A stretch of 64,000 bases of DNA from Granulicella sp. dw_53 (GCF_018449545.1 NZ_JAAVUR010000003.1:248001-312000), one strand, 5' to 3'. Counted from the stretch's first letter, positions 25,485-36,291 are shown. The notes: generated by a model from the sequence alone, not told the origin. Made by a program: numbers and translations.

Positions 25485-26777
25485 CTACGCCACGAATGCC
25501 TGCCGGGCAGCCTCCAGCAGCAGCGCAACCTCAGCCGCGCCATGCGCCGTACTGATAAACATAGCCTCGAACTGGCTCGGCGGCAGCCACACCCCAGCTT
25601 CCATCATCGCGTGGTGGAACCGGCCGAACGCTGCAGTATCCGAGGTAGCAGCCGTCGTAAAGTCCTTCACCGGCTGATCGGTGAAGAACCACGTAAACAT
25701 CGACCCAACCCGGGTCGTGGTGATGGCAATCCCGGCCTCCTGGGCCAGGCTGGCGACGCCGTCAGCCATCGCCGCACTCGTCCTCTCCAACCCGGAGTAG
25801 ACCTCGCCCTGGTGCGCAATCAGATGCTCCAGCGTGGCGATCCCCGCCGCCATCGCCAGAGGATTCCCGCTCAGCGTCCCGGCCTGGTAAACCGGCCCCA
25901 GCGGAGCCAGAAACTCCATCACATCCGCCCGCCCCCCAAACGCCCCGCAAGGCAAACCACCCCCAATAATCTTCCCCATCGTCGTCAAATCCGGTTTTAT
26001 TCCAAAAACCTGCTGAGCACCTCCCAACGACAGCCGAAATCCAGTCATAACCTCATCCAGAATCAGCAAAGCGCCATTCTTGGTCGCCAACTGACGCAAA
26101 CCATGCAGATAACCTGTCTCTGGCAGAATCGTCCCAGCATTCCCAACAACAGGTTCAACGATGATGCACGCAATCTGCTCCGGATAAGCGTCAAACGCCG
26201 CCTGAACCGCTCCCAGGTCATTGAACGGCAACGCAAGCGTATGCATCGCCGTCTCCTCCGGAATTCCCGCCGATCCAGGAATTCCCAGCGTCGCGACGCC
26301 AGATCCAGCCTTCACCAGCATCGCGTCCGAATGACCGTGATAACAGCCCTCGAACTTCACCACGAACTTCCGCCCCGTAAATCCGCGTGCCAATCGCACC
26401 GCAGACATGCAAGCCTCAGTCCCCGAACTGGTAAACCGCAGTCGCTCCATACTGGGAAAGCACTGCTTCACCAACTCCGCCAGATCGCCTTCCCCAGCAT
26501 GCGAAGCCCCAAAGCTGGCACTTCGCCCCGCAGCCGCCCGAATCGCCTCCACAGCCGGAGGAAACGCATGTCCGAGTATCATCGGACCCCAGGACCCGAA
26601 CATATCCAGATACCGATTCCCATCCACATCCCACAGATAAGCTCCCTCCGCCCTGGCGACGAACGGAGGCTCTCCGCCCACCGCCCGGAACGCCCTGACA
26701 GGCGAGTCAACTCCGCCGGGCAGGAGGGATTCAGCACGAAGTTGCAATTTTCTGGATTGGATGAGTGTACGTGGCAT
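25485..26777 (-). CDS. hemL: Glutamate-1-semialdehyde 2,1-aminomutase
   Basis: PLP enzyme converting glutamate-1-semialdehyde to 5-aminolevulinate in the C5 tetrapyrrole pathway. The 430-aa protein shows [13 protein letters not shown] at the N-terminus, [38 protein letters not shown] and the PLP-lysine segment [19 protein letters not shown]. The ATG at 26777 ([11 protein letters not shown]) has GGAGAAA directly upstream. Other heme genes are not in the window; purM is divergent. Repeat copy B begins 14 nt after the stop, on the same strand. Confidence 0.96.
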   Translation of the reverse strand: MPRTLIQSRKLQLRAESLLPGGVDSPVRAFRAVGGEPPFVARAEGAYLWDVDGNRYLDMFGSWGPMILGHAFPPAVEAIRAAAGRSASFGASHAGEGDLAELVKQCFPSMERLRFTSSGTEACMSAVRLARGFTGRKFVVKFEGCYHGHSDAMLVKAGSGVATLGIPGSAGIPEETAMHTLALPFNDLGAVQAAFDAYPEQIACIIVEPVVGNAGTILPETGYLHGLRQLATKNGALLILDEVMTGFRLSLGGAQQVFGIKPDLTTMGKIIGGGLPCGAFGGRADVMEFLAPLGPVYQAGTLSGNPLAMAAGIATLEHLIAHQGEVYSGLERTSAAMADGVASLAQEAGIAITTTRVGSMFTWFFTDQPVKDFTTAATSDTAAFGRFHHAMMEAGVWLPPSQFEAMFISTAHGAAEVALLLEAARQAFVA

Positions 26778-26915
26778 TTTCTCCAGTATATGAGGTACCG
26801 AAACCTCGCTCCAGAAGCCTAGCTTTGATCTCCTGAAACCGCCCATTACGTGCCTGTGATTTTCCTCCTGCTAGACTGAAACTTCTTTCATGACTTTTCA
26901 GGATGGTGTACAAAC

Positions 26916-28127
26916 TTGCCTGACGAAATACTGACGCCGGACGTTCCACCGACGGAAACCTCAACAGCCGCAACTCCTCAACCTGATGCGATCGCGCCGG
27001 CGGCTTTGGCTGCCGACGGATCCGCGCAACCTTCTCCTGCGTCGCGGACGCAGGGCAAGAAGGCTGCTGCGAGTAAGCCTGAAGCGGGGGAGAAGAAGAA
27101 GTCCATCAGCTATGCGGATGCGGGCGTTGATATCACGTCCGGAGATCGCAGTAAGCAGCGGATCAAGATGCTGGCGCGGAAGACGTTCAACCGCAACGTG
27201 CTCTCCGAGATTGGTGGGTTTGGAGGGCTCTTTGCGCTCGACCTGGAGAAGTATCCGAATCCGGTTCTGGTCTCGTCAGCCGATGGAGTTGGGACGAAGC
27301 TCAAGGTGGCGTTTGACCTGGGGATTCATCACACTGTCGGTCAGGATCTGGTGAATCACTGCGTCAACGACATCGCGGTGCAAGGCGCAACTCCGCTGTT
27401 CTTCCTGGATTACCTTGCTTCGGGGCGACTTGAGGACATGGTCATCGAGAGGGTTGTTCAAGGCATCAGCGAAGCTTGCAGAGCCAATGGCTGCGCGCTG
27501 ATCGGCGGAGAGACGGCTCAGATGCCTGGTTTCTATGCCGATGGCGAGTATGACCTTGCTGGAACGATCATCGGAGCTGTGAGCCGAGACAAGATCATTA
27601 CGGGCGAGACGATCGAAGCAGGCGATATTCTGATCGGTCTGCCTTCGAATGGACTTCATACGAATGGTTATTCGCTGGCTCGCAAGCTGCTCTTCGAGGT
27701 CGCGAAGTATGGACCAGAACAGTATGTGAACGAGCTGAAGGACAAGACTGGCGCTGCGCTGATGAGGGTTCATCGGAGCTATCTTTCGATCATCAAAAAG
27801 CTGGTGGGGGCGGAGGTAGTGAGCGGGATGGCGCATATTACCGGGGGCGGCATTACGGAGAATCTTCCGCGGATTCTGCCGAAGGGATTGGGAGCGCTGA
27901 TCGACCTGGCCTCGTGGCAGCCTCCGCCGCTGTTCGAGCATCTTCAGGTGCTGGGGAATGTTGCCCAGGATGAGATGATGCGGACCTTCAACATGGGCAT
28001 CGGACTGATCTGCGTCGTTCCGGCGGAGAAGGTGAAGAAGGCCAAGGCGGTGCTGAACCGGGCTAACGAGCGTCACCACATTATCGGGCGCGTGACGCGC
28101 GGCGAGCGTAAGGTTAGCTACAACTGA
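26916..28127 (+). CDS. purM: Phosphoribosylformylglycinamidine cyclo-ligase
   Basis: AIR synthetase, the fifth step of purine synthesis: ATP-dependent ring closure of FGAM. The core begins SYADAGVDITSGD near residue 65 and includes DGVGTKLKVAFD, VNHCVNDIAVQGATPLFFLDYLA (split), GGETAQMPGFY and HITGGGITENLPR. TTG at 26916 is the only reasonable start, since no other start codon lies between it and the core. This leaves about 62 extra N-terminal residues rich in Ala, Pro and Lys, absent from typical PurM. Codon use from about 27.1 kb shifts to less C-rich third positions than upstream genes. It is followed after 1 nt by purN. Confidence 0.95.
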   Translation: MPDEILTPDVPPTETSTAATPQPDAIAPAALAADGSAQPSPASRTQGKKAAASKPEAGEKKKSISYADAGVDITSGDRSKQRIKMLARKTFNRNVLSEIGGFGGLFALDLEKYPNPVLVSSADGVGTKLKVAFDLGIHHTVGQDLVNHCVNDIAVQGATPLFFLDYLASGRLEDMVIERVVQGISEACRANGCALIGGETAQMPGFYADGEYDLAGTIIGAVSRDKIITGETIEAGDILIGLPSNGLHTNGYSLARKLLFEVAKYGPEQYVNELKDKTGAALMRVHRSYLSIIKKLVGAEVVSGMAHITGGGITENLPRILPKGLGALIDLASWQPPPLFEHLQVLGNVAQDEMMRTFNMGIGLICVVPAEKVKKAKAVLNRANERHHIIGRVTRGERKVSYN

Positions 28128-28128
28128 T

Positions 28129-28737
28129 ATGAGACGCCTGGGAATCCTTCTCTCCGGCCGTGGCTCGAACTTTCTGGCCATTGCGGAGGCCATTCGCGAG
28201 CATCGGTTGCACGGCGCGGAGATCGCGGTCGTTCTTTCAAACCGTCCGGAGGCGGCGGGGCTGGTCTCGGCGCAGGAGATGGGCGTCCCGGCGTTTGCGG
28301 TGCCTTCCAAGGGCAGGACGCGGGCGGAGCACGATGCCGCGATGATCGCCCGGCTGCATCAGCACCGGGTCGAGCTGGTTTGCCTCGCCGGGTACATGCG
28401 CATCATTACTCCGGATTTCGTCCATGCGTTTCCGGATCGTATTCTCAACGTCCATCCTTCGCTGCTGCCTGCCTTTCCGGGGCTCGACGCGCAGGCCCAG
28501 GCGCTCCAGTATGGAGCCCGGGTGGCGGGTTGCACCGTCCACTTCGTGGATGAGGCGGTCGATCATGGGGTGATCGTGTTGCAGCGGTCGGTGCAGGTGG
28601 AGGATTCAGACACGGTTGAGAGTCTCTCAGCCCGCATCCTCCAGCAGGAGCACCTTGCCTATCCTGAGGCCATTTCCCGGGTGCTGAGCGGGCACTATAC
28701 GATTCAGGGAAGACGCTACTGCCGCATCCCGGACTGA
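28129..28737 (+). CDS. purN: Phosphoribosylglycinamide formyltransferase
   Basis: GAR transformylase, using 10-formyl-tetrahydrofolate to formylate GAR in the third step of purine synthesis. Seen: LLSGRGSNFLAI at the N-terminus, LAGYMRIITPDFV, RILNVHPSLLPAFPG with the catalytic Asn and His, and VDEAVDHGVIVLQ with the catalytic Asp. Length 202 aa is normal. The start is 1 nt after the purM stop, so the two are translationally coupled. Repeat copy C lies 25 nt after the stop on the same strand. Confidence 0.96.
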   Translation: MRRLGILLSGRGSNFLAIAEAIREHRLHGAEIAVVLSNRPEAAGLVSAQEMGVPAFAVPSKGRTRAEHDAAMIARLHQHRVELVCLAGYMRIITPDFVHAFPDRILNVHPSLLPAFPGLDAQAQALQYGARVAGCTVHFVDEAVDHGVIVLQRSVQVEDSDTVESLSARILQQEHLAYPEAISRVLSGHYTIQGRRYCRIPD

Positions 28738-28762
28738 GCCTCTTGCCCCTCTCCCAGAGGCA

Positions 28763-28990
28763 CCCCCCCCCGGGGGGGTATTTGGGAACAACCCGTTTCT
28801 TATGAGCGACTTACAAGAGGTAAAGGCTTCCAACCCGCTGATTCTAAATGGGTTGTGTCCAAATACGAGAGCCAGCTCGAGTTACGGGTTCCCTTTTTCG
28901 ATTTAAATACGAAAGCCCTGCCTCTTCGGCTGGGCTTTTTTGTTTCTAGTTCTATTTTACGGGTTTGACCAAAACTAACGTGCCACTTTT
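28763..28990 (+). repeat. Intergenic repeat element, copy C
   Basis: Second well-preserved family member, immediately behind purN and in the same orientation. It shows CCCCCCCCCGGGGGGG (28763-28778), an arm opening TATTTGGGAACAACCCG (28779 on), its partner GGGTTGTGTCCAAATA (28850-28865), GTTACGG (28881-28887), a clear intrinsic terminator AAGCCCTGCC-tcttc-GGCTGGGCTT followed by TTTTTG, then TTCTATTTTA, 13 nt and AACTAACGTGCCACTTT. As in copy B, the hairpin and terminator suggest a structured RNA or a 3' UTR. Confidence 0.8.
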
Positions 28991-29371
28991 ATGTCTTTGT
29001 GGATCAATGGTTTAGGTTGTTTTGGGCCTTGACATGCGATTTTGCTGGGGTTTTGAAGAATAAAAAAGGCAACAGGAATAGCAACGGCGATAGGTCTGTC
29101 GTTTCGGCTTCGCCTTTACTCCGGCCTTCGGCAGAGCGGTGCCGCCTTTGGCGGGGCTGTTTTTTGCACGTATGAATGTGTGCCTTTCGCTGGTTCTTTA
29201 GGCTCTGGGTTGTTCGCAGGCGGTTCGTTTTTTTGCGCGGTTGTGTGGTTCGTGGGCGGTTGGGTGGTTCGGAACTTAGATACATATGGACGGACAAAGA
29301 CCGATCCCGCTGGCTCCTGTGGATTGACAGGTGGCAGCGGGATCGGTGGTATAGCGGTTGATGAGGGTTGG
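28991..29371. other. Non-coding region between repeat C and TonB receptor
   Basis: I see no convincing gene. The stretch 29030-29170 has short AT-rich and GC-rich hairpins, including GCCGCC-ttt-GGCGGGGC followed by TGTTTTTT at about 29130-29165 (plus-strand terminator-like). 29215-29275 is a degenerate GGTTCGT-like run. Confidence 0.45.
29301..29346 (-). terminator. Terminator-like hairpin after TonB receptor
   Basis: CCGATCCCGCTG (29301-29312) pairs perfectly with CAGCGGGATCGG (29335-29346); the loop holds a second stem, CCTGT/ACAGG. It ends 25 nt from the receptor stop and is followed on the minus strand by TCTTTGTCC. Confidence 0.6.
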
Positions 29372-32300
29372 TTAGAACTCGATGCGGGCGGCGATCTGCA
29401 CGGCACGGTTGGTGGGGGCGCTGGAGTCTACTGAGAGTTGACCGTAGCTGGTGGAGGTGGCGGTCCAGCTCGTTAGAGGTGCGTTGAGCGCACTGTAGAC
29501 GAAGTGGGTGTGGTTGGTGACGTTGAACATGTCGGCCTGAATGCTGAGTTTGGTTCCCTCGTGCAGACCGCCGGTGGGGATTCCGAAGCTGCGCCGCAAG
29601 CTGAGGTCCAACTTGTAGTTCGGCGGCTGGAAGAGGCCCGAGAGGGGCGCCGTCCGGGCCAAGGTGCTGAACTGGTAGTTGGGTGTGGCGATAAAGGCGT
29701 TGGGGTCGAGGAACTGCTGCTTGCTGAGGTTGGCTGCCGTGAAGGGCAAGGTACCAGCCTTTTTGCCGTTGCCGGAGTAGTTCGGATTGCGGAGCGGCTC
29801 GCAGTTCGAGGTCTGCGACGGATTGACGTTGCAGGAGTTCATGGTGACGGCTACAGGAGCGCCGGAGTAGGCCTGGAAGATGGTGGAGATCTTGTAGCCG
29901 CCAAAGAGAGCGCGGGTGACGAAGTGCTTTCCGCCGAGTTCGCCTTTTCCGAAGGGAAGATCGTACGCGCCGGTGATGACGAACTTGTGGCGCTGATCTC
30001 CTAGGGAGAGGCTTCTATCGAGGGAGCGCGCCGCGTGGAATTTGCCATCCGAGGCGAAGTCGGCAGGGATGTCATAGCCAGTGCGGAATGTTCCGTTGTT
30101 GTCGATGCTTCGCGACCAGGTGTAGTTGGTCATGAAGGTGAGACCGTGGGCGAGGCGCTGGGTGAGATAGGCCTGGAAGGCGTTGTAGTTGGTATTGCCG
30201 ACGAAGCCGTAGGCGTCGCTCAAGCTGTTGTATTGAGGGAAGGGTTTGAGAGCCTGGGCCAAGGTCGGATTGCCGGTTCCTCCGAAGGTGGGGTAAGGAA
30301 GACCTTTGCCTACAGAGGCCAGGTCCGCGGCGAGGAGGCCGCTGCTGGAGGTGTCGCTCAACTTCGTGTTCAAGGAGAGGTAGACGGGATCGAGCTGATT
30401 GGACCACTTTCCGCGGCCGTTGAGCGAATCGGGCTGGAGGAAGTGTCCCTGCGAACCGACGTAGCTGAGGGTGAGCGTCATGTCGTTGGTGACCTGGCGC
30501 TGCATGCCGAAGCTGTAGTTGACGAACTGAGGGGCCCGGCCTCCGTAGAACGGGTCTACGTAGGTCGGCGTCTGAGCCGAGGCCGAACTGGCGGTGGTGT
30601 TGAATGTGCCCAGGTTCGGGTCGAGGGTGGGAGGCAAGGTATAGGCAGGGTACGGCGTGTCGAGGCTGTAGTAGGTGCTGCCGACCTGTCCTACGCCAGG
30701 AGAGGAGTTGGTGGTGGTGGGGCTGACGCTGAAGCCCTGCAGGCCCGATCCCTGCCGGGAGGTGGCGCTGCCGCCGTTCGCGTTGCCGTGGGTGTAGATC
30801 ACACCCCAGCTACCGCGGAAGACGGTCTTGGGATCCGCCGCGAAGGCAAAGCCGATGCGTGGACCGAAGTTCTTCAGATAGTCGTTGACGGGCTGACGGC
30901 AGTTACAAGTGCCGTTTCCGGTGCCTCCGAAGGAGAGAGCTCCGTTAATTCCGACGAGGGTGTTGGGCTTGTTGGGATCGAAGAAGGCGAAGCGGTCCTG
31001 GACCTCTTTGTAGGTGGGGTAGTAGTCGTAGCGCAGGCCGATGTCGAGGGTGAGCTTCGAGGTGATCTTCCAGTTGTCCTGAACGTAGGGCGAGATGGGA
31101 CGGAAGCGACCGCCGGTCTCCGGAACAGAGGACTGGGTGAAGGTGGCGTTGTTGGTAGCGCCGATGAGGTAGCTGGCGTAGGCCTGACCGGTGGTCGTAA
31201 CCTGGTTTGTGGTGCCAGCGTAGCCTGCCGTGTTGGCGTTGGTGAAGGTGAGTTGGAGCGGGTTGACTCCAGTTGCGTTGACGAGATAGTTGTACTGCAG
31301 CCAAGCGATCTCGCCGCCGAAGGTAAAGGAGTGTTTGCCCTTCGTCCATTGAACGTTATCGACCGCGACATAACCCGAGGCGACGGGGCGGTTGGAGGAG
31401 TAACCCGCCCAGCGGTTGATGTTGGTATTGCCGGTGAAGGTGACGGTGGGGAAGGAGTCGGAGGCCTGACCCGCAGGTAGACCCTGAATTCCGTTGGCTG
31501 CCGCGCCGAAGCCGTTGCCCATGTCCTGGTTGTAACCGGGGCCGTCGTAGCGTCCGTATCCGTATTTGAACTGGTTTACCAGGTTGGTCGTAATCGCATA
31601 GGTGTGCTCAAAGAGTATGACCTTGGTCTTGGGAGCAAACTGCTGGGTGGAGATATACGGCGGGGGCAGACCGTTGGTGGTGGAACCGGAGCTGACCGTT
31701 ACGGCAGCGGGCGCGGTGGTGGATTGGCGACCGAAGGCGATGACGCCGGAGATGGTTTGCTTTTGATTGATGGTGTAGTCGATCCGGTTGGTGGTGGTCC
31801 AGTTGCTGAGACCGGTCTTGTAGTTGACGATGTAGTTGTTCGCGAGGTCGTTGCTGGTAGGCGCAGGCAGAAACCGCTGCAGGTTCTGAGCGACGGGCGA
31901 GAGGCGGCTGGCCGGAATGACGTTGGGCGTGGCTACGCCATTTTTCATACCCATAAACTGGGTACGGGTGTAGGCCGGTTTGCCACCGGTACCGCAGGTC
32001 GCGCAGTAGACGGTCGAGTTGGGATCGTAGATGGGATTGTTGCCTTGCTCGGTGAAGTCGCCCATGCGCTGGAGCAGGGTGGGGATGGTCTGCTGCTGCT
32101 GAGGGACCTGACGGGAGAAGCGATATCCTTCATACCCTCCGAAGACGAAGAGTTTGTCCTTGATGATGGGAAAACCGAGAAAGAGGCCGTACTCGTTCTG
32201 GTGCTCGACGGGCTTGGTGGGTTTTCCGGTGAGGGGATTGATGAGTGAGGGAGCGAGGAAGCCCCAGGTGTCGAGGGCGGTGTTGCGGAAGTAGTTGTAG

Positions 32301-33124
32301 GCGACGCCGTGGAGTTGGTTGGTGCCGTTTTTGACGGTGTAGTTCTGAACTCCCTGCCCCTCATAGATGGCGGAGTAGCCGACTGTCTGGACCTGGAACT
32401 GATTGATCGCATCGACGGCCATGGAGGTCCAGACGAAACGTGGGTCGCCTTCTCCGGCGACCGAAGTGATGGGCACGCCGTTGATGTAGATGGAGGAGAC
32501 TGCGCCGCGGCTTCCGCCGCCGTTGACGATACCCGCGTTGGTGGTGAGGTTGCCGTTGCTGGTGTTGGCTGAGACTCCGGGCAGCAGCGAGGCGAAGTCA
32601 GTGGCGCGACGCTGGCCGCTGCCGTCCTGAATGATGGGGAGGGCGGAGTACATCTCCTGCTCCATGGTGACGCCAAGGGTCGCGTTCGAGGTCTCGAGGG
32701 TCGGGGGCGCATCGGTGACAGTTACCGACTCGGTCGTCTCGCCGACGGGTAGCGCGATGTTGACGGAGAAGGTCTGGAGGGCGTCGACGTTGATGTTCTG
32801 CTGGGTGTAGGTCTTGAAGCCCGGCTTGGTGGCGACGATGGTGTATTTGCCAGGATCGAGCGAGAACGAGTAGTCGCCGGAGCCGGTGGAGACGGTCGCC
32901 TGCCGGGTGTTGGTATCAATGTTGGTGATGACCACGGATGCACCGGGAACGGCGGCACCGGTCGCATCGCTGACCTGACCGTTGATGGAACCTTTGCCAG
33001 CCAGTTGGGCGGATGCAAACGGCGTCAACGTGGTGATCATGAGAGCGGCGAGGAGGAGCAGGCCGAAGAACAGGGCCTTGCCGCTGCCTCGCTGGAGGTT
33101 TGGGGTGGAATGCTGGGACGTCAT
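29372..33124 (-). CDS. Oar-like TonB-dependent receptor, 1
   Basis: Outer-membrane protein of 1250 aa, predicted to import a large or scarce substrate using TonB-transmitted energy. The ATG at 33124 (MTSQHSTPNLQ) follows GAGG and gives a signal segment ALFFGLLLLAALMITTLTPFASA. A carboxypeptidase-regulatory domain follows (GSINGQVSDATGAAVPGA ... LDPGKYTIVATKPGF), then a plug-like region (RRATDFASLLPGVSAN, SIYINGVPI) and a long beta-barrel ending in aromatic residue Phe (VQIAARIEF), as outer-membrane proteins do. Such receptors are greatly expanded in Acidobacteriaceae, usually for plant or microbial polysaccharide products; the substrate here is unknown. Confidence 0.93.
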   Translation of the reverse strand: MTSQHSTPNLQRGSGKALFFGLLLLAALMITTLTPFASAQLAGKGSINGQVSDATGAAVPGASVVITNIDTNTRQATVSTGSGDYSFSLDPGKYTIVATKPGFKTYTQQNINVDALQTFSVNIALPVGETTESVTVTDAPPTLETSNATLGVTMEQEMYSALPIIQDGSGQRRATDFASLLPGVSANTSNGNLTTNAGIVNGGGSRGAVSSIYINGVPITSVAGEGDPRFVWTSMAVDAINQFQVQTVGYSAIYEGQGVQNYTVKNGTNQLHGVAYNYFRNTALDTWGFLAPSLINPLTGKPTKPVEHQNEYGLFLGFPIIKDKLFVFGGYEGYRFSRQVPQQQQTIPTLLQRMGDFTEQGNNPIYDPNSTVYCATCGTGGKPAYTRTQFMGMKNGVATPNVIPASRLSPVAQNLQRFLPAPTSNDLANNYIVNYKTGLSNWTTTNRIDYTINQKQTISGVIAFGRQSTTAPAAVTVSSGSTTNGLPPPYISTQQFAPKTKVILFEHTYAITTNLVNQFKYGYGRYDGPGYNQDMGNGFGAAANGIQGLPAGQASDSFPTVTFTGNTNINRWAGYSSNRPVASGYVAVDNVQWTKGKHSFTFGGEIAWLQYNYLVNATGVNPLQLTFTNANTAGYAGTTNQVTTTGQAYASYLIGATNNATFTQSSVPETGGRFRPISPYVQDNWKITSKLTLDIGLRYDYYPTYKEVQDRFAFFDPNKPNTLVGINGALSFGGTGNGTCNCRQPVNDYLKNFGPRIGFAFAADPKTVFRGSWGVIYTHGNANGGSATSRQGSGLQGFSVSPTTTNSSPGVGQVGSTYYSLDTPYPAYTLPPTLDPNLGTFNTTASSASAQTPTYVDPFYGGRAPQFVNYSFGMQRQVTNDMTLTLSYVGSQGHFLQPDSLNGRGKWSNQLDPVYLSLNTKLSDTSSSGLLAADLASVGKGLPYPTFGGTGNPTLAQALKPFPQYNSLSDAYGFVGNTNYNAFQAYLTQRLAHGLTFMTNYTWSRSIDNNGTFRTGYDIPADFASDGKFHAARSLDRSLSLGDQRHKFVITGAYDLPFGKGELGGKHFVTRALFGGYKISTIFQAYSGAPVAVTMNSCNVNPSQTSNCEPLRNPNYSGNGKKAGTLPFTAANLSKQQFLDPNAFIATPNYQFSTLARTAPLSGLFQPPNYKLDLSLRRSFGIPTGGLHEGTKLSIQADMFNVTNHTHFVYSALNAPLTSWTATSTSYGQLSVDSSAPTNRAVQIAARIEF

Positions 33125-33473
33125 AACTGAGGCCTCTTCTAAGACAAAAGTGAAATTCGCGTTGCGGCGCTGTGACGCGCTCTCTCCCAAACGGTTCTGA
33201 AGAAGCTAAGGTCAGACCACTGGGATAGCGTGGGCCAGCATCGTCCATTGCGATCACGGCTGTCAAGAGCTAAATGGAATTATTTTGAGGCGTTGGGAGA
33301 GATGGTCTGTAATGGGCCAATGTCCCTAGACTCGGGAGACTGGAGCGATTTTCTAGGAGTTTTGGACGATCGAAGAGAAGCGGCCTGGGGAGGAAGGCCG
33401 TGGAACGGATTGGTTAGACCTTCGGATGGGGTGAAGGTGGCTCCGGTGGACCTCAGGGGAGGCACGGGCTGCT
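33125..33473. other. Intergenic region, nothing recognised
   Basis: This 349-nt stretch separates the receptor start from the end of the aminopeptidase gene. It presumably holds the receptor promoter. No palindrome, RNA gene or credible ORF was found. Confidence 0.4.
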
Positions 33474-36113
33474 TTAGTTCGGTTGGGCGGCCAGCCATTG
33501 GTGGATGGCGGGTTGTTGGATGGCGCGGAGCTTGATGCAGGCGTTAATCGAGTCGATGGATTTGGCGAGGGTGCGCTCGGAGGCTTCGACGGGGTGGGCG
33601 GCGAAGAAGCTGGTGACCTGGTCGCGCTGGGATTCGATGCAGAAGGAGCCAGTGGCGGCGACGACGCGGACGCCGGAGTTGGTGGTGAACTGGGCGCTGA
33701 CCTTGTCCCAGTTCTTCTGGACGTAGTCCCAGGCCTGGGTGCGGGTGGCGGGGTTGGCGAGGAGGCGGGAGAGGAGGATCCAACTGTCTTGATTGCGGAC
33801 CTTGCCGGAGACGGCGTAGTCGAGGGTGCGGGTGACGAGGGCGGGCGACTCGAAGGCGGCGAGGGTGAAGAGGGCCTGGGATTGCTGGTCGGGGGTGGTG
33901 TTGGCGTTGCTGGCGTCGAGGATCTTGTCGTAGAGCGCGGCGTCGGTGCTGACGGAGGCGGTGATGGCGATGGAGGCGTCTTCGAAGGAGGGATCGATGT
34001 TGGGGTCGCTGCCGCGTTCGTTTTTCATGGGGGAGTAGAGTCTGTCGACGACGGCGCGGGCCTGGGCGAGGATCGCGGGGTCTTGCGCGTAGCCGAGGAG
34101 GCGGAGCAGGGCGGCGCGGAGGTCTTGTTTTTCGGAGGCGTCGGACCTCGAGGGCTGGCCGAGGCTGGAGTACATGGGAGCGAAACGGGCGCGAATGATG
34201 GCCTGCATACGGGCGCGATCCTCGGGGGCGGTGTACTGCAGGAGGATGACGTAGAACTTCTGGAGGGCGGTCTCGATGACGTTGGCGGCGGGGTCTTGGC
34301 GGAGGACCATGACGAGGTCGAGGAAGTCGGCTACGTTGGCCTGGCCGGAACGAGTGAGGGCCCAGCGGTCGCCGATGAGGCCGATGCGCTCGGCGGGGGT
34401 GAGGGCGGTCTCGACTCTGGAAGTGATGGCGGCGAGCTGGGTGGGGGAGTATTGGGTTCGGTAGTAGCCGCGGGCTTCGGCGTTGGCGTAGAGGAAGGGC
34501 ATGGAGGGGTCGGTGGGGAGGGAGGCTTGCTTGAGGGGGGAGAAGTCTTCGGCGGACATGATCTTGCAGAGGGGCTTGGCGGTGGTCTTGAGGCAGATGG
34601 GGAGGGTCCATTGGGGGAGGCGGCCGGCGATGGGTTTGGCCTGCTCTTGCGCCTGCTCTTGGGGCGATAGGAGGAAGCGTTGCTGGGCCAAGGGGATGCG
34701 GTCTGCGGAGGCGTCGCTGAAGGTGAGGAGAGGGACGCCGGGCTGATCGACGAAGCTCTGCATGATTTTGTCGACGGGCTGGTGGCTGGTGGCGGTCTGG
34801 GTGTTCCAGAAGTCTTCGGCGGTGGCGTTGGCGTAGAGGTGGGCGGCGAGGTAGTTGTGGACGCCCTGGCGGAAGGTCTCTTCGCCGAGGTAGTTCTCGA
34901 CCATGCTGAGGACTGCTCCGGCCTTGCCGTAGGCGATGCCGTCGAAGGCTTCGTTAATCTGGGCGGGGGTGTCGGCGGGGGCGAAGATGGAGCGGGTGAC
35001 GTTGCCGGAGTCGTAGTTCAAGGTGGAGTCGAAGGTTTGGGCGTTGTCCTGGTCCATGTTCCACTTGGGCTGCCATTTGGCGACGGCCTTGGTCTCCATC
35101 CAGGTGGCGAAGCCTTCGTTGAGCCAGACGTTGTCCCACCACTGCATGGTGACCATGTCGCCGAACCACTGGTGGGCCATCTCGTGGGCGACGGTGATGG
35201 CTACATTTTTGAGGGCGTTGATGGAGGCGGTCTTTTCTTCGATGAGGAGATCGGTCTCGCGGTAGGTGATGCAGCCGAAGTTCTCCATGGCGCCGGCTTC
35301 GAAGTCGGGGATGGCGACCATGTCCAGCTTAGGCATGGGGTATTTAATGCCGAAGTAGGTGTCGTAGTAGTGCAGGAAGTGCTTGGCAGAGTCGAGTGCG
35401 TATTTGGTGAGCTTGACCTTGCCGGGGGTGGCGCAGACGCGGATGGGAACTCCGTCGGATTTGGTGGAGGTGCATTGGAAGTCGCCGACCTGGAAGGCTA
35501 CGAGGTAGGTGGACATCCTGGGGGTGGTGGCGAACTTGAGGGTGTGTTTGCCGGGCTCGGCGGGGGTGTCGGCGATCTGGTTGGAGTTGGAGATGACGAT
35601 GTCGGAGGCATCGACGGTGAGGGCGATGTCGAAGGTGGCTTTGTAGGCGGGTTCGTCGAAGGAGGGGAAGGCGCGCCGGGCGTCGGTGGGCTCAAACTGG
35701 GTGACGGCGTAGTTGCGGGCTTTGGTCTTGGAGAGGTAGAAGCCGCGGAGCTTGTCGTTGAGGATGCCGGTGTACTGGATCGCCAAGGTGACTTTGCCGG
35801 AGAGCGGCTGGGGGAAGGTGAAGGTGGCTTGCTCTTTTGTGGGGTCGAGGGAGACCTGGGCGGTCTGGGAGCCGGACTTGACGGAGAGGAAGGTGATCTC
35901 GGCGGCGTTGAGGGTGATGGCAGAGCTGGGGGAGTCGAGGGTGAGGTCGATGGTCTCGGTGCCGGTGAAGGTGGCGGCCTTGAGGTCGGGGGCGAGCGCG
36001 AGGGAGTAGTGCTCGGGGTGGGCGTTGGTGGGGAGGCGCTGGGCTTGCGCGGCGAAGGGTGCGATGCAGGAGAAGGCCAGGAAGAGGGTGGAGGCGAGTG
36101 TGGAACGAGTCAT
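33474..36113 (-). CDS. M1-family aminopeptidase, secreted
   Basis: Zinc aminopeptidase of 879 aa that removes N-terminal residues from peptides. A signal peptide ([17 protein letters not shown]) places it in the periplasm or outside. The exopeptidase loop GAMEN is at 274-278, the zinc site HEMAHQWF begins at 310, and the third ligand Glu lies in NEGFA at 333. An ERAP1_C-like helical domain forms the C-terminal half. The ATG at 36113 (MTRSTLAS) gives the better signal peptide than the upstream ATG at 36137. Its position behind a TonB receptor on the same strand may be chance, but fits peptide scavenging. Confidence 0.95.
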   Translation of the reverse strand: MTRSTLASTLFLAFSCIAPFAAQAQRLPTNAHPEHYSLALAPDLKAATFTGTETIDLTLDSPSSAITLNAAEITFLSVKSGSQTAQVSLDPTKEQATFTFPQPLSGKVTLAIQYTGILNDKLRGFYLSKTKARNYAVTQFEPTDARRAFPSFDEPAYKATFDIALTVDASDIVISNSNQIADTPAEPGKHTLKFATTPRMSTYLVAFQVGDFQCTSTKSDGVPIRVCATPGKVKLTKYALDSAKHFLHYYDTYFGIKYPMPKLDMVAIPDFEAGAMENFGCITYRETDLLIEEKTASINALKNVAITVAHEMAHQWFGDMVTMQWWDNVWLNEGFATWMETKAVAKWQPKWNMDQDNAQTFDSTLNYDSGNVTRSIFAPADTPAQINEAFDGIAYGKAGAVLSMVENYLGEETFRQGVHNYLAAHLYANATAEDFWNTQTATSHQPVDKIMQSFVDQPGVPLLTFSDASADRIPLAQQRFLLSPQEQAQEQAKPIAGRLPQWTLPICLKTTAKPLCKIMSAEDFSPLKQASLPTDPSMPFLYANAEARGYYRTQYSPTQLAAITSRVETALTPAERIGLIGDRWALTRSGQANVADFLDLVMVLRQDPAANVIETALQKFYVILLQYTAPEDRARMQAIIRARFAPMYSSLGQPSRSDASEKQDLRAALLRLLGYAQDPAILAQARAVVDRLYSPMKNERGSDPNIDPSFEDASIAITASVSTDAALYDKILDASNANTTPDQQSQALFTLAAFESPALVTRTLDYAVSGKVRNQDSWILLSRLLANPATRTQAWDYVQKNWDKVSAQFTTNSGVRVVAATGSFCIESQRDQVTSFFAAHPVEASERTLAKSIDSINACIKLRAIQQPAIHQWLAAQPN

Positions 36114-36291
36114 TTTTAGCGTTGATCTTTTCAGCATCGGTTTTAGTTAGACGGTACATCGAGCGTAGCGGCAACAACTTTAGCGGCCAAGCTTTGATTA
36201 AACATGGCGGCTGCGGTAATGGCATCGAATCATGCTCGGTTTGTGGCGAAGAGAGTGCTGGAATCGACGAGCGATGCAATAAGATAGGGCG

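Noticed and set aside
29004..29434. Several short frames downstream of purN and before the TonB receptor end
   Set aside because: Low-complexity Thr/Pro/Lys- or Trp/Gly-rich translations across hairpin DNA; no start signals.
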